From Sphingomonas mollis (GTDB lineage: Bacteria > Pseudomonadota > Alphaproteobacteria > Sphingomonadales > Sphingomonadaceae), in the NCBI RefSeq assembly GCF_016427505.1, contig NZ_JAELXS010000002.1:62001-126000 (forward strand): a DNA stretch of 64,000 bases. Direction: 5' to 3'. Shown here piece after piece: positions 43,924 through 52,393 of this stretch (its first letter is position 1; each line of letters starts with the position of its first letter). Made by a program: the position numbers and the translations under genes. The notes beneath the pieces are model-generated. The model had not been told where the DNA came from, ran no database searches, and saw only the letters and a program-made list of their open reading frames with translations.

Positions 43924-44715
43924 ATGGCACGGTTCACAGGAAAGTCGGTCATCGTCACCGGTGCGGGATCGGGCATCGGGCGGGCTGCCGCGATCGCCTT
44001 CGCGGCCGAGGGCGCGCGGGTGGTGGTCGCGGATCTGACCGAAGGAGCGGAGGAAACCGCGGCTACGATCGGCCCGGCAGCGCGTGCGATCCGGATCGAT
44101 GCGGGACGAGAAGACGACGTCCTACGCATGATCGCGCTCGCCGAGGAAGCGCATGGAGGACTGGACATCATGTTCGCCAATGCCGGCATCTCCGGTGGCA
44201 TGGCGAATATCTTCGATACCGACGTAGCCTTGATGACCGAGGTGCTCCGCGTGAACCTGATCGGCCCGTTCCTGGCCATCAAGCACGCCGCCCCACGGAT
44301 CGCGGCGCGCGGCGGCGGCGCGATCATCCTCACCGCCAGTGTCGCGGGACTGCGATCGGGCGCCGGATCGCCAGCCTATTCCGCTTCGAAGGCCGGTGTC
44401 ATCAATCTGGCTCAGGTCGCCGCCCAGCAATTGTCTGGATCGAACGTGCGGGCGAATGCACTGTTACCCGGACTGACCGAAACGGGGATGACGCAGGTGG
44501 TCTTCGATCACGCGCGTGAAGTCGGGAAACTGGACCGGGTCGGCCGATTGAACCCGCTGCGTCGCGGCGGCTCGCCGGAGGAGCTGGCCAGGGTGGCGCT
44601 TTTTCTCGCCTCCGATGACGCAAGCTACGTCAACGGGCAGGCGATCGTCGCCGATGGTGGGCTGTCATCCAGTCATCCCGTCATCCGGCAGGAATACGGG
44701 ATAACCGCCGCGTAG
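43924..44715 (+). CDS. Short-chain dehydrogenase/reductase (SDR)
   Basis: 263 residues, classical SDR: nucleotide motif TGAGSGIG (residues 12-19), Asp in VADLTEG favouring NAD, NAG in MFANAGISG, the catalytic Ser in [10 protein letters not shown] and YSASK (Tyr-x3-Lys). Ending [18 protein letters not shown] is typical. Likely oxidises or reduces a hydroxy-acyl or alcohol intermediate of the pathway encoded by the two genes before it (15-base gap, same strand). Confidence 0.9.
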   Translation: MARFTGKSVIVTGAGSGIGRAAAIAFAAEGARVVVADLTEGAEETAATIGPAARAIRIDAGREDDVLRMIALAEEAHGGLDIMFANAGISGGMANIFDTDVALMTEVLRVNLIGPFLAIKHAAPRIAARGGGAIILTASVAGLRSGAGSPAYSASKAGVINLAQVAAQQLSGSNVRANALLPGLTETGMTQVVFDHAREVGKLDRVGRLNPLRRGGSPEELARVALFLASDDASYVNGQAIVADGGLSSSHPVIRQEYGITAA

Positions 44716-44754
44716 TTTACGCGCCATTATATAATCCTTTGCTACCTGAACGAC

Positions 44755-45789
44755 ATGGTTCGATCTGCCGACACCGATCATGTCATTGCCGACGCTGTAT
44801 GGGATGCCATTCAGCGCGCGCAGGCAGTGATGGCCTTCACGCCTGACGGACGGATCGTCGATGTGAACGATCGAATGCTGGGCATGCTGGATCGGCGCCG
44901 GGATGCCATTCTGGGCATGGCGCATGATGATGTCTGGGAAGCCACGGAAGGTGAGGATCCCCGGCAGTCCTGGACTCGGCTGTGCAGCGGCCATTCCGTC
45001 CTCGGCCAATATCAGGGTCGCGACCATGGCGATCGCCCGATCTGGATCGATGCGGCCTATTATCCGATCGTCGATGACTGCGGATCGGTGATCCGTATCA
45101 TCATGATCGGACACGATATCACGGCCGCACGGCAACGCGCCAACGAAGCCGAGCGCTGGCGCACCGCGATCGACGCATCGCAGGCGGTGATCGAATTCGA
45201 CATCGACGGCACCGTGTTGGAAGCGAATGATATCTTCCTGGAACTGTTCGGTTATCGGCACGAAGAAGTCCTCGGCAGGCACCACCGCATCTTCTGCGAC
45301 ACGGCCCATGTCGCCAGTCCGGAATATCGCGCATTCTGGGCAATGCTTGGCAGCGGCCGTTTCGTCGCCGATCGTTTCCGCCGCATCGCCGCGGACGGTT
45401 CGTCGCGCTGGATTCAGGCGACCTATACGCCGATCCTCGACGTGACCGGAAAGCCGGTGAAGATCGTCAAGCTGGCCACCGACGTGACGGCGCAGTTCCG
45501 TCTGGAAGAAGAGGTCGCCGCCCGATTGGAGGAAACCGGCCGGTTCCGCAACGAGGCCGAGGCGCGTCGGCGGGAAGCCGAACAACTGATCGTTCAGTTG
45601 AGCAAGGTGGTCGAAACCGTCGCCGGGATCGCTACGCAAACGAACCTGCTGGCGCTGAACGCCAGTATCGAAGCGGCACGCGCCGGCGAAGCTGGACTTG
45701 GCTTTTCCGTCGTAGCAGCCGAGGTGAAGAAATTGGCCAGCGACACGCGCAAGGCGACCGCCCTTGCCCGACGGATGATCGCCGACTGA
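44755..45789 (+). CDS. Soluble PAS-PAS chemoreceptor-like protein with truncated signalling domain
   Basis: 344 residues and no membrane segment. Two PAS domains (about 20-125 and 140-255; [16 protein letters not shown] and [20 protein letters not shown]), then a coiled stretch and a hairpin tip of the MCP type: [20 protein letters not shown], followed by [20 protein letters not shown]. Only about 60-70 residues of the signalling helices remain, far less than a full MCP (about 240), and adaptation helices are missing. It could still contact CheA/CheW or act as a sensor with another partner. No che genes are nearby. TATAAT (44730-44735) lies 20 bases before the start, without a good -35. Confidence 0.85.
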   Translation: MVRSADTDHVIADAVWDAIQRAQAVMAFTPDGRIVDVNDRMLGMLDRRRDAILGMAHDDVWEATEGEDPRQSWTRLCSGHSVLGQYQGRDHGDRPIWIDAAYYPIVDDCGSVIRIIMIGHDITAARQRANEAERWRTAIDASQAVIEFDIDGTVLEANDIFLELFGYRHEEVLGRHHRIFCDTAHVASPEYRAFWAMLGSGRFVADRFRRIAADGSSRWIQATYTPILDVTGKPVKIVKLATDVTAQFRLEEEVAARLEETGRFRNEAEARRREAEQLIVQLSKVVETVAGIATQTNLLALNASIEAARAGEAGLGFSVVAAEVKKLASDTRKATALARRMIAD

Positions 45790-45794
45790 GCGGA

Positions 45795-46685
45795 TCAACC
45801 GCGCTGGCGGATCAAACCTTCCTGCGCGACGCTCGCCACCAGCCGCCCATCCTGTGTGAAGACCGATCCACGATTAAAACCACGGGCATGGCCGGCCCAC
45901 GGACTACGCATCGCGTAGAGCAACCACTCGTCGGCACGGAACGGCTCGTGCAACCACAACGCATGGTCGAGGCTCGCGACCTGCATCTTCAGATTCATCC
46001 AGCCGACGCCGTGCGGGATCATTCCCGTCCCGAGCAGCCCCATGTCGGAAGCATAGGCCAGAACCGCGCGGTGGAGCGCCGGATCGTCGCCGATCGGCGC
46101 CACCAGCCTGAACCACATCGCCTGAACGGGGTCGCCCGGTGCCGGATCGATCCAGCTACGCGGGCAAACCGGCCGGATGTCGATCGGTCGCGGCCTCAGC
46201 AATACGCGGTGATATTCCGGCGGTATCCGGTCGGTCATCGCCCGTCGCAACGCCGCTTCGCTCGCCAACGTGTCCGGCGCCGGCACGTCCGGCATCGTAT
46301 CCTGATGCGTAAAGCCTTCCTCGGGCACCTGAAACGAACAGGCCATGTTGAGGATCGGTTTGCCGCGCTGCATCGCGATCACCCGGCGGGTGGCGAAGCT
46401 GCGCCCCTCGAAATCGCGCACGACGCGAAAGACGATCGGGTGGTTCTCGTCGCCCGGCCGCATGAAATACGCGTGCAGCGAATGGGCGACCTTAGGCGCA
46501 TCGGTCGATCGCTGAGCCGCCTGCAACGCCTGGGCGATCACTTGGCCACCGAACACCCGCCCCTCACCGCCGGGCTGGCGAGCGCCGCGGAACAGGTCGA
46601 CATCGATCTGTTCGACATCGAGCAGTGTGACGAGCCCCGCTACCAGGGCGGCGGGATCGACATCGACAGGCATGTTCTGGTCCAT
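45795..46685 (-). CDS. Acyl-CoA thioesterase II (TesB family)
   Basis: About 296 residues from the ATG at 46685; an upstream in-frame ATG at 46772 adds a non-conserved Arg-rich stretch. TesB double hot-dog pattern: RVFGGQVIAQALQAAQRSTD, SLHAYFMRPGD, NMACSFQVPEEG, then ASDMGLLGTGMIPHGVG and SLDHALWLHEPFRADEWLLY, ending SVAQEGLIRQR. The catalytic Asp-Gln-Thr/Ser residues of the family are consistent with this layout. Hydrolyses a broad range of acyl-CoAs. It follows an acyl-CoA dehydrogenase gene by 32 bases on the same strand. Confidence 0.9.
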   Translation of the reverse strand: MDQNMPVDVDPAALVAGLVTLLDVEQIDVDLFRGARQPGGEGRVFGGQVIAQALQAAQRSTDAPKVAHSLHAYFMRPGDENHPIVFRVVRDFEGRSFATRRVIAMQRGKPILNMACSFQVPEEGFTHQDTMPDVPAPDTLASEAALRRAMTDRIPPEYHRVLLRPRPIDIRPVCPRSWIDPAPGDPVQAMWFRLVAPIGDDPALHRAVLAYASDMGLLGTGMIPHGVGWMNLKMQVASLDHALWLHEPFRADEWLLYAMRSPWAGHARGFNRGSVFTQDGRLVASVAQEGLIRQRG

Positions 46686-46717
46686 GCCGCCTGCCTTCGC
46701 GGTCGCCCGAAACAGCG

Positions 46718-47845
46718 TCAATAGCCGGCGGCGATCGCCAGTCGATCGGCATGGAAATTCGGGTCGCCCCACAGTTCGGTCAACACCCGCGCACGCTTCA
46801 TATAGAAGCCGACATCATATTCGTCGGTCATGCCGATGCCGCCATGCATCTGGACACTCTCGTTGACGGACAGCGTCGTCGCCATGCCCGACATCGCCTT
46901 GGCAACCAAGACCGCCTCATCCGCGCGGTTGGAATCGGCATCGAGCAGTTGCTGCGCCTTCAGCACGGCAGCGCGGGCAACCTCCATCTCGCTGTACAGA
47001 TGCGCGGCGCGATGTTGCAGCGCCTGATAGCTGCCGATTGCCTGACCAAACTGCTTGCGCTGTTTCAGATAGCCCATCGTCATGTCCATCGCACCGCCAC
47101 CGACGCCCAGCAGCTCCGCCGACGCGCCCGTCCGTCCGGCGCGCAGCAACCGGTCGAGCGGCGCGCGTCCGGCATCGACTTCGCCGATCACCGCATCGGC
47201 ATCCACGTCCACGCCCTCGAATGCCAAATGGGCGGCAATGCTTGAGTCCGCCAGACGCGCGGGTGTGATCGTCAGGTTCGCGGCATCGCGCGGGATGGCG
47301 AACAGGGTGATGCCGTCGCGATCCGCTTCGCTGCCGGCCGTCCGGGCTGCAACGATCAACAGATCGGCGACATACCCATGCGTCACAAACCGCTTCGCCC
47401 CCGTCAGACGAAAGCCGTTACCGGATCGCGTTGCCGTCAATTCGATGCGGTCACGATGTTTGGCCGCTTCGTCGATCGCCAGCGCCGCGACGGTCTCGCC
47501 GGCAAGGATACGAGAAAACCAGCGATCCGCTTGCGCAGAGCCCCGCAACGCCTCGACCGCGGCAACGGCGGTGGTCAGGAACGGGGAGGGCGAAAGGTTG
47601 CGGCCGATCTCCTCCAGCACGACACCGGCCTCGACATGGCCGAGACCCAGGCCCCCGGCGGCTTCGTCGATCAGGATGCCGGTGAAGCCCATGTCGGCAA
47701 ATCGCTTCCAAAGATCGCGGCTGAAGCCGGCTGGATCATCGGCATCGCGCAGCGCGCGCAGATGCGAAACCGGCGCGGCATCGGCGATGAAATCGCGGAT
47801 CGTGTCCTGCAACGCCGTCTGGTCGTCGTCGAGGTAGAGGGGCAT
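46718..47845 (-). CDS. Acyl-CoA dehydrogenase
   Basis: About 375 residues from the ATG at 47845, preceded by GGAGG. ACAD pattern: DMGFTGILIDEAAGGLGLGH, LTGAKRFVTHGYVADLLIV, GVGGGAMDMTMGYLKQRKQF, GSYQALQHRAAHLYSEMEVA and VQMHGGIGMTDEYDVGFYMK. Catalytic Glu is not certain by eye. It is the smaller of two adjacent dehydrogenase subunit-like genes (next at 47915); such pairs often form heteromers in steroid or branched-chain acid degradation (family knowledge). Confidence 0.9.
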   Translation of the reverse strand: MPLYLDDDQTALQDTIRDFIADAAPVSHLRALRDADDPAGFSRDLWKRFADMGFTGILIDEAAGGLGLGHVEAGVVLEEIGRNLSPSPFLTTAVAAVEALRGSAQADRWFSRILAGETVAALAIDEAAKHRDRIELTATRSGNGFRLTGAKRFVTHGYVADLLIVAARTAGSEADRDGITLFAIPRDAANLTITPARLADSSIAAHLAFEGVDVDADAVIGEVDAGRAPLDRLLRAGRTGASAELLGVGGGAMDMTMGYLKQRKQFGQAIGSYQALQHRAAHLYSEMEVARAAVLKAQQLLDADSNRADEAVLVAKAMSGMATTLSVNESVQMHGGIGMTDEYDVGFYMKRARVLTELWGDPNFHADRLAIAAGY

Positions 47846-47914
47846 GTGAACCTCCATTCCGGCCGGGACCGGAGTCTGCTGTCATGAGGGTAATCGTGAT
47901 CCGTCGATCAACGA

Positions 47915-49096
47915 TCAGGAGGGCAGCTCCAAAATGCGCTTGGCGATGATGTTCAGCTGTATTTCGGAGGTACCACCCTCGATCGAATTGGCCTTCGTTC
48001 GTAGCCAGGCGCGGGGCATGGCGCCGGTGTTCGACGCGTCGCTTTCCCATTCCAGCGCATCCGATCCACCCGCCGCCATCATCAGTTCGTGACGATCCTT
48101 GTTCAGCTCGGTGCCATAATATTTCATCATCGATGGCTGGGCAGGGTGCGCGCGACCCGCCTTCAGTTCGTCGATGAAGCGCTCCGACATGGCGGAAAAG
48201 GCCTGGGCCCGCACCTCGAACAGGGCGATCTGCGCGCGCAGGATCGGATCGGCAAGCCGACCGTCATGGTCCAGGCCTATCGTGGCGATGGCACCGGCGA
48301 TCAGCGGGTTCTTGCCCGATCCGCCAAGGCCCATGCCGGATATCATCTCGCGCTCATGGCCGAGCAGATATTTCGCGACGTCCCAGCCCTTGTTCTCGTC
48401 GTGAACGCGGTTGGCCTTGGGCACCTTCACATTGTCGAAGAACGTTTCGCAAAAGGGCGAATTTCCAGAGATCAGCAGGATCGGCCTGGTCGATACGCCG
48501 TCCGATGCCATATCGAACAGGACGAAGCTGATGCCACCCTGCTTGGAGGCCTTTGACGTTCGGACGAGGCAGAAAATCCAGTCGGCCTTGTCGGCGTAAC
48601 TGGTCCACACCTTCTGCCCATTGACGATGTAATGGTCGCCGCCATCCTCCGCACTCGTCGCCAGACTGGCGAGATCGGACCCGGCATTGGGTTCGGAATA
48701 TCCCTGGCACCAGCGGATTTCACCACGGGCGATCTTGGGCAGGTGATCGAGCTTCTGCTCCTCGGTGCCGTATTTCAGAAGCGCGGGTCCCAGCATGGAG
48801 ATACCGAAGGAATTGAGCGGCGACCGGGCGCGGATCGCGGCCATCTCTTCGCGCAGAACCTTCGTCTCTGCCGGTGAAAGACCCCCGCCGCCATATTGTA
48901 TCGGCCAGTCGGGCACGGTCCACCCGCGTGCCGCCATCGCGTCCAGCCATTGTTTCTGTTCGGGACTGGACGGTGCATAACGCCGGCCACCCCAGCACAC
49001 GTCGTCGTCGGAACGGAGCGGCTGACGCATTGCGGCGGGGCAGTTTGCCGTCAACCAGGCGCGCGTGTCCGTGCGGAACCTATCGAGATCGGTCAT
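47915..49096 (-). CDS. Acyl-CoA dehydrogenase
   Basis: About 393 residues from the ATG at 49096 (GAGAGG upstream; an ATG at 49123 is also in frame). Pattern: WPIQYGGGGLSPAETKVLRE, RWCQGYSEPNAGSDLASLAT, WTSYADKADWIFCLVRT and the end ANSIEGGTSEIQLNIIAKRI. First of the pair with the smaller dehydrogenase (69 bases further). The end motif IEGGTSEIQ is typical of this subfamily. Chain specificity is unknown. Confidence 0.92.
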   Translation of the reverse strand: MTDLDRFRTDTRAWLTANCPAAMRQPLRSDDDVCWGGRRYAPSSPEQKQWLDAMAARGWTVPDWPIQYGGGGLSPAETKVLREEMAAIRARSPLNSFGISMLGPALLKYGTEEQKLDHLPKIARGEIRWCQGYSEPNAGSDLASLATSAEDGGDHYIVNGQKVWTSYADKADWIFCLVRTSKASKQGGISFVLFDMASDGVSTRPILLISGNSPFCETFFDNVKVPKANRVHDENKGWDVAKYLLGHEREMISGMGLGGSGKNPLIAGAIATIGLDHDGRLADPILRAQIALFEVRAQAFSAMSERFIDELKAGRAHPAQPSMMKYYGTELNKDRHELMMAAGGSDALEWESDASNTGAMPRAWLRTKANSIEGGTSEIQLNIIAKRILELPS

Positions 49097-49182
49097 GACA
49101 TCCTCTCCTCGTCCAGTCCCCATGGCGGTCGTTTCGCTTCTTCGGGGGAGGTCCCGGCAGAAGCCGGGATGATGGCTGCGCG

Positions 49183-51213
49183 TTACTTGATCCGGCCTCC
49201 GCTGGCGGCGGCTTGCTTCAGCGACGACGCGACGGTGAAGCCGTGGCTTTCCAGTCCGGCGACGACCTTGCCCAGTCCCTCGGTCTGCGCCCAGAACATC
49301 GGGCCGCCGCGATAGACCGGCCAGCCATAGCCATAGATCCAGACGACATCGATGTCGGACGCGCGCTGTGCCTTGCCCTCTTCCAGAATCAGCGCACCCT
49401 CATTGACCATCGTGTAGAGCGTGCGGGCGACGATCTCCTCGTCGGTGATCTCCCGTGGCGTGACGCCTTCGCGCTTGCGAAAATCCTCGATGATCTCGGC
49501 GACGCGGGCGCTGTTCGACGGCGTGCGCTTCTCGTCGTAATCGTAGAAGCCGGCCTTCGTCTTCTGACCCCAGCGGTTCTCGGCGGCGAGGGCGTCGCGG
49601 ATGTTCTCGATCCGGGTCGGATCGCGGTGCCAGCCGATATCGACACCGGCGAGATCGGCCATCTGGAACGGCCCCATCGGCATGCCGAACGCGACATGCA
49701 CGCGGTCGATCTGTTCCGGCGTGGCACCTTCCAGCAACAGCTTCGTCGCCTCGACCTGGCGCGGCATCAGCATGCGGTTGCCGATGAAGCCATAGGTGAC
49801 GCCGGCGACGACGGCGACCTTCCTGATCTTCTTCGCCAGCGCCATGACGGTCGCCAGCACGTCGCCCGCCGTCTTCTCGCCGCGCACGACCTCCAGCAGC
49901 TTCATGACGTTGGCGGGCGAGAAGAAATGCATGCCGACCACATCCTGCGGGCGGGCGGTCACGGCGGCGATCTCGTCGATATCGAGATAGCTGGTGTTCG
50001 AGGCCAGGATGGCGCCGGGCTTGGCGATTGCATCCAGCCGCGTGAAGATGTCCTTCTTCACGCTCATTTCCTCATACACTGCCTCGATGATGAGGTCGCA
50101 ATCGCGCAGGTCATCGAAGTTGAGCGTCGGGTTCAGCGCGCCCATCGCCTGTTCGACCTGCTCCGGTTTCATCCGGCCCTTCGCGGCGGTCGCCTCGTAA
50201 TTCTTGCGGATCGTACCGGTGCCGCGCTCCAGCGCCTCGGCCTGCATCTCGACGATCGTCACCGGAATGCCGGCGGACAGGAAGTTCATCGATATGCCGC
50301 CGCCCATCGTGCCGGCGCCGATCACGCCGACGCGCTTGATGTCGCGCAACTTGGTGTCGGCAGGGACGTCGTCGATCTTCGACGCCTGACGTTCGGCAAA
50401 GAAGATGTGACGCTGAGCGGCGGATTGAACGCCCATCATCAGGCGCATGAATTCCTGCCGCTCGAACGCGATGCCCTCGGCAAAGCTCGCCCCGGAGGCG
50501 GCCTTTTCGACGCAGGCGATATTGGCAGCCGGCGCATCGAAGCCACGGAAGCGGCGGGCATTTTCCTTTTTGAACGCCTCGACGGCCTCGGGATCGGCTT
50601 TCGCTTCCTTCTCGCTGGCGCGAGGTATCGGTCGGTTCGCCTTGATCTCACGCGCGAAAGCGATCGCGTCGTCGGCCAGACTGTCTTCTCCGGCGAGACC
50701 ATCGATCAAGCCGGCTTCCAGCGCCTTCCTTGCGGGGATCGGATCACCCTTGGCCGTCAGTTCCAGCGCCAGTTTCACGCCCGCGATCCGCGGCAACCGC
50801 TGCGTTCCGCCCGCACCGGGCAGCAGGCCAAGCTTCACTTCCGGCGTACCGATCTTGGCCGAAGGTACTGCGATCCGGTAATGGCACCCCAGCGCGACTT
50901 CGCACCCACCGCCCAGCGCGGTGCCGTGGATGGCGGCGACGACGGGTTTCGACGACGCTTCGATGATATCCACCACGGTCGGGAGCAAAGGCTCGACCGG
51001 GGGCTTGGTGAATTCGGTGATATCCGCGCCGGCAAAGAACGTGCGGCCGTCGCACCGGATGACCATCGCCTCGATCGAGGCGTCGGCGACACCTTCCTTG
51101 ATCGCCGCATCGATCCCCTGACGCACCGCCGCGCTCAGCGCGTTGACGGGGGGATTGTCCGAAATGATGACCAGCACATCGTCATGGCGCTCGGTACGGA
51201 TCGGCGAAGTCAT
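49183..51213 (-). CDS. Multifunctional enoyl-CoA hydratase/3-hydroxyacyl-CoA dehydrogenase (FadJ/FadB-like)
   Basis: About 676 residues from the ATG at 51213 (GGAGA upstream). The N-terminal crotonase domain (1-190) has [10 protein letters not shown] and the oxyanion pair [20 protein letters not shown] with Glu in [19 protein letters not shown]. The NAD-binding dehydrogenase part begins [20 protein letters not shown] near 300, with catalytic His in [19 protein letters not shown], and a C-terminal helical repeat. Catalyses two beta-oxidation steps. A thiolase is not encoded in the window. It starts the minus-strand acyl-CoA cluster running to 45.8 kb. Confidence 0.93.
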   Translation of the reverse strand: MTSPIRTERHDDVLVIISDNPPVNALSAAVRQGIDAAIKEGVADASIEAMVIRCDGRTFFAGADITEFTKPPVEPLLPTVVDIIEASSKPVVAAIHGTALGGGCEVALGCHYRIAVPSAKIGTPEVKLGLLPGAGGTQRLPRIAGVKLALELTAKGDPIPARKALEAGLIDGLAGEDSLADDAIAFAREIKANRPIPRASEKEAKADPEAVEAFKKENARRFRGFDAPAANIACVEKAASGASFAEGIAFERQEFMRLMMGVQSAAQRHIFFAERQASKIDDVPADTKLRDIKRVGVIGAGTMGGGISMNFLSAGIPVTIVEMQAEALERGTGTIRKNYEATAAKGRMKPEQVEQAMGALNPTLNFDDLRDCDLIIEAVYEEMSVKKDIFTRLDAIAKPGAILASNTSYLDIDEIAAVTARPQDVVGMHFFSPANVMKLLEVVRGEKTAGDVLATVMALAKKIRKVAVVAGVTYGFIGNRMLMPRQVEATKLLLEGATPEQIDRVHVAFGMPMGPFQMADLAGVDIGWHRDPTRIENIRDALAAENRWGQKTKAGFYDYDEKRTPSNSARVAEIIEDFRKREGVTPREITDEEIVARTLYTMVNEGALILEEGKAQRASDIDVVWIYGYGWPVYRGGPMFWAQTEGLGKVVAGLESHGFTVASSLKQAAASGGRIK

Positions 51214-51313
51214 GGTCGTCTCCTGAACGGTCGGGCGGGATCGCTGCCCCGTACCCCTGCTTCTAAGAACGTTCCGTCTATCGCCGCGCAACGAGACAAA
51301 ATCAACAGCAATT

Positions 51314-51342
51314 GGTCTGCCGCGCGCTTTGTGCGGCAGACC
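51314..51342 (-). terminator. Terminator of the glycine-zipper gene
   Basis: GGTCTGCCGC (51314-51323) and GCGGCAGACC (51333-51342) pair perfectly. On the minus strand a T-rich tail (TTGATTTTG) follows, 34 bases after the stop of the minus-strand glycine-zipper gene. Confidence 0.7.
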
Positions 51343-51375
51343 CGACATTCAACTTATCATCCGTCGCTGGCTTCC

Positions 51376-51897
51376 CTAGCGGCAACGAACCTGCTGGTTC
51401 TGCTCGACCGCACGACCGGCCAATGCACCAGCCGCCGCGCCGAGCAAGGTGCCCACCGTGCGGCTCCGTCCGCCATCGATGACGTTGCCGAGCAGGCCAC
51501 CCGCCGCGCCCCCAACGATCAGGCCCGTCGTGCCATCGGACCGACGGCAGTAATAACGCCCGTCATAACCGGCATAGACCCGCTCGTCGGTGGACAGCAC
51601 GCGCTCGCGGTACTGGCCGCCGGTGCGATAATCGCGCGCCGGGTCATAGACGGCGGTGTCGTCATAGCCGTTCTCGTACCGATCGGGTGCCTGACGATAG
51701 GGACCGTCGTCGCGTGTCCGTCGATCGTCGCGAACTTCCTGATACCGGTCCACCTCCTGTCGATAGAGCTGATACTCGCGATCGAACCGCTCCTGCGCGG
51801 CACGGAACCGGGCTTCCTGCGCGTTGCTCTGGGCCAGGGCGGGCGACCCGGCAACGGTGGCGACGACGAGACCGATCGTGAGAAGACGGGAAAGCAT
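51376..51897 (-). CDS. Glycine-zipper 2TM-domain envelope protein
   Basis: 173 residues with a signal peptide (MLSRLLTIGLVVATVAGSPA). The middle is rich in Arg, Asp, Gln and Tyr (QLYRQEVDRYQEVRDDRRTR), a charged linker. The C-terminus holds a glycine zipper: GLIVGGAAGGLLGNVIDG, then GTLLGAAAGALAGRAV. Such proteins insert into the outer membrane or envelope; role unknown. On the minus strand about 60 bases upstream, GGAAC-N17-GTATC weakly resembles an EcfG general-stress promoter. Confidence 0.8.
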   Translation of the reverse strand: MLSRLLTIGLVVATVAGSPALAQSNAQEARFRAAQERFDREYQLYRQEVDRYQEVRDDRRTRDDGPYRQAPDRYENGYDDTAVYDPARDYRTGGQYRERVLSTDERVYAGYDGRYYCRRSDGTTGLIVGGAAGGLLGNVIDGGRSRTVGTLLGAAAGALAGRAVEQNQQVRCR

Positions 51898-52102
51898 GTC
51901 ACTGGTCCTCCAGCCCGCGAATCGGGCATGGATGCTGATACCGCCAGCAGCCCCGATCGTTCCTGAACGGCCCCATCGAAAGCATGCGGCGTTGCGTCAC
52001 GCCGTGTGCTAGGACGGCATATCACTTGACCGACCCCGTAGGCATGCTTGTGATGACGGATACCCGACAGAGGCCGCCGCTTACGCGTAGAAGGATCGTC
52101 CG

Positions 52103-52375
52103 ATGGACGTGGACCACGCCTCCACCAGCCAGATGATGCAGGAAGCATCGCCCTTTGACAGCGCATCGGATGCCCCGGTCCGCGCCCAGTCGACGGTGGA
52201 GCGCGCCTATCAACTGGCGCGGCAGGGACCATGCACGACGCTGGACGATATCCGGCGTCAGCTGGAACAGGAGCGCTACGCCTCGGTCAACGCCCATCTG
52301 TCCGGCCCCACGATCCGCCGTCAGCTGCGCCAGATCTGCCGCGACCGGATCGTCCGGCCGACACCGACCGAATAG
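52103..52375 (+). CDS. Small conserved-looking soluble protein, function unknown
   Basis: 90 residues, AAGGA 7 bases before the ATG at 52103. The core STVERAYQLARQGPCTTLDD, then QLEQERYASVNAHLSGPTIR, RQLRQICRDR reads like a compact helical DNA- or protein-binding unit; I recall similar small proteins in sphingomonads but cannot name a family. It converges with the helicase gene; a hairpin overlaps its stop codon. Confidence 0.65.
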   Translation: MDVDHASTSQMMQEASPFDSASDAPVRAQSTVERAYQLARQGPCTTLDDIRRQLEQERYASVNAHLSGPTIRRQLRQICRDRIVRPTPTE

Positions 52376-52388
52376 GTCGGACGTCGGC
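52357..52388. terminator. Hairpin between the small gene and the helicase gene
   Basis: CCGACC (52364-52369) pairs with GGTCGG (52375-52380), and outside it GCCGAC (52357-52362) with GTCGGC (52383-52388), joined by a 1x2 internal loop. It lies across the stop codon of the plus-strand gene in an 18-base convergent gap. No T-run. Confidence 0.5.
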
Positions 52389-52393
52389 GTGAC

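Noticed and set aside
49213..51966. A 917-codon open frame on the plus strand
   Set aside because: It lies opposite the clearly coding FadJ-like and glycine-zipper genes; long antisense frames are common in high-GC DNA, and its translation has no recognisable domain.
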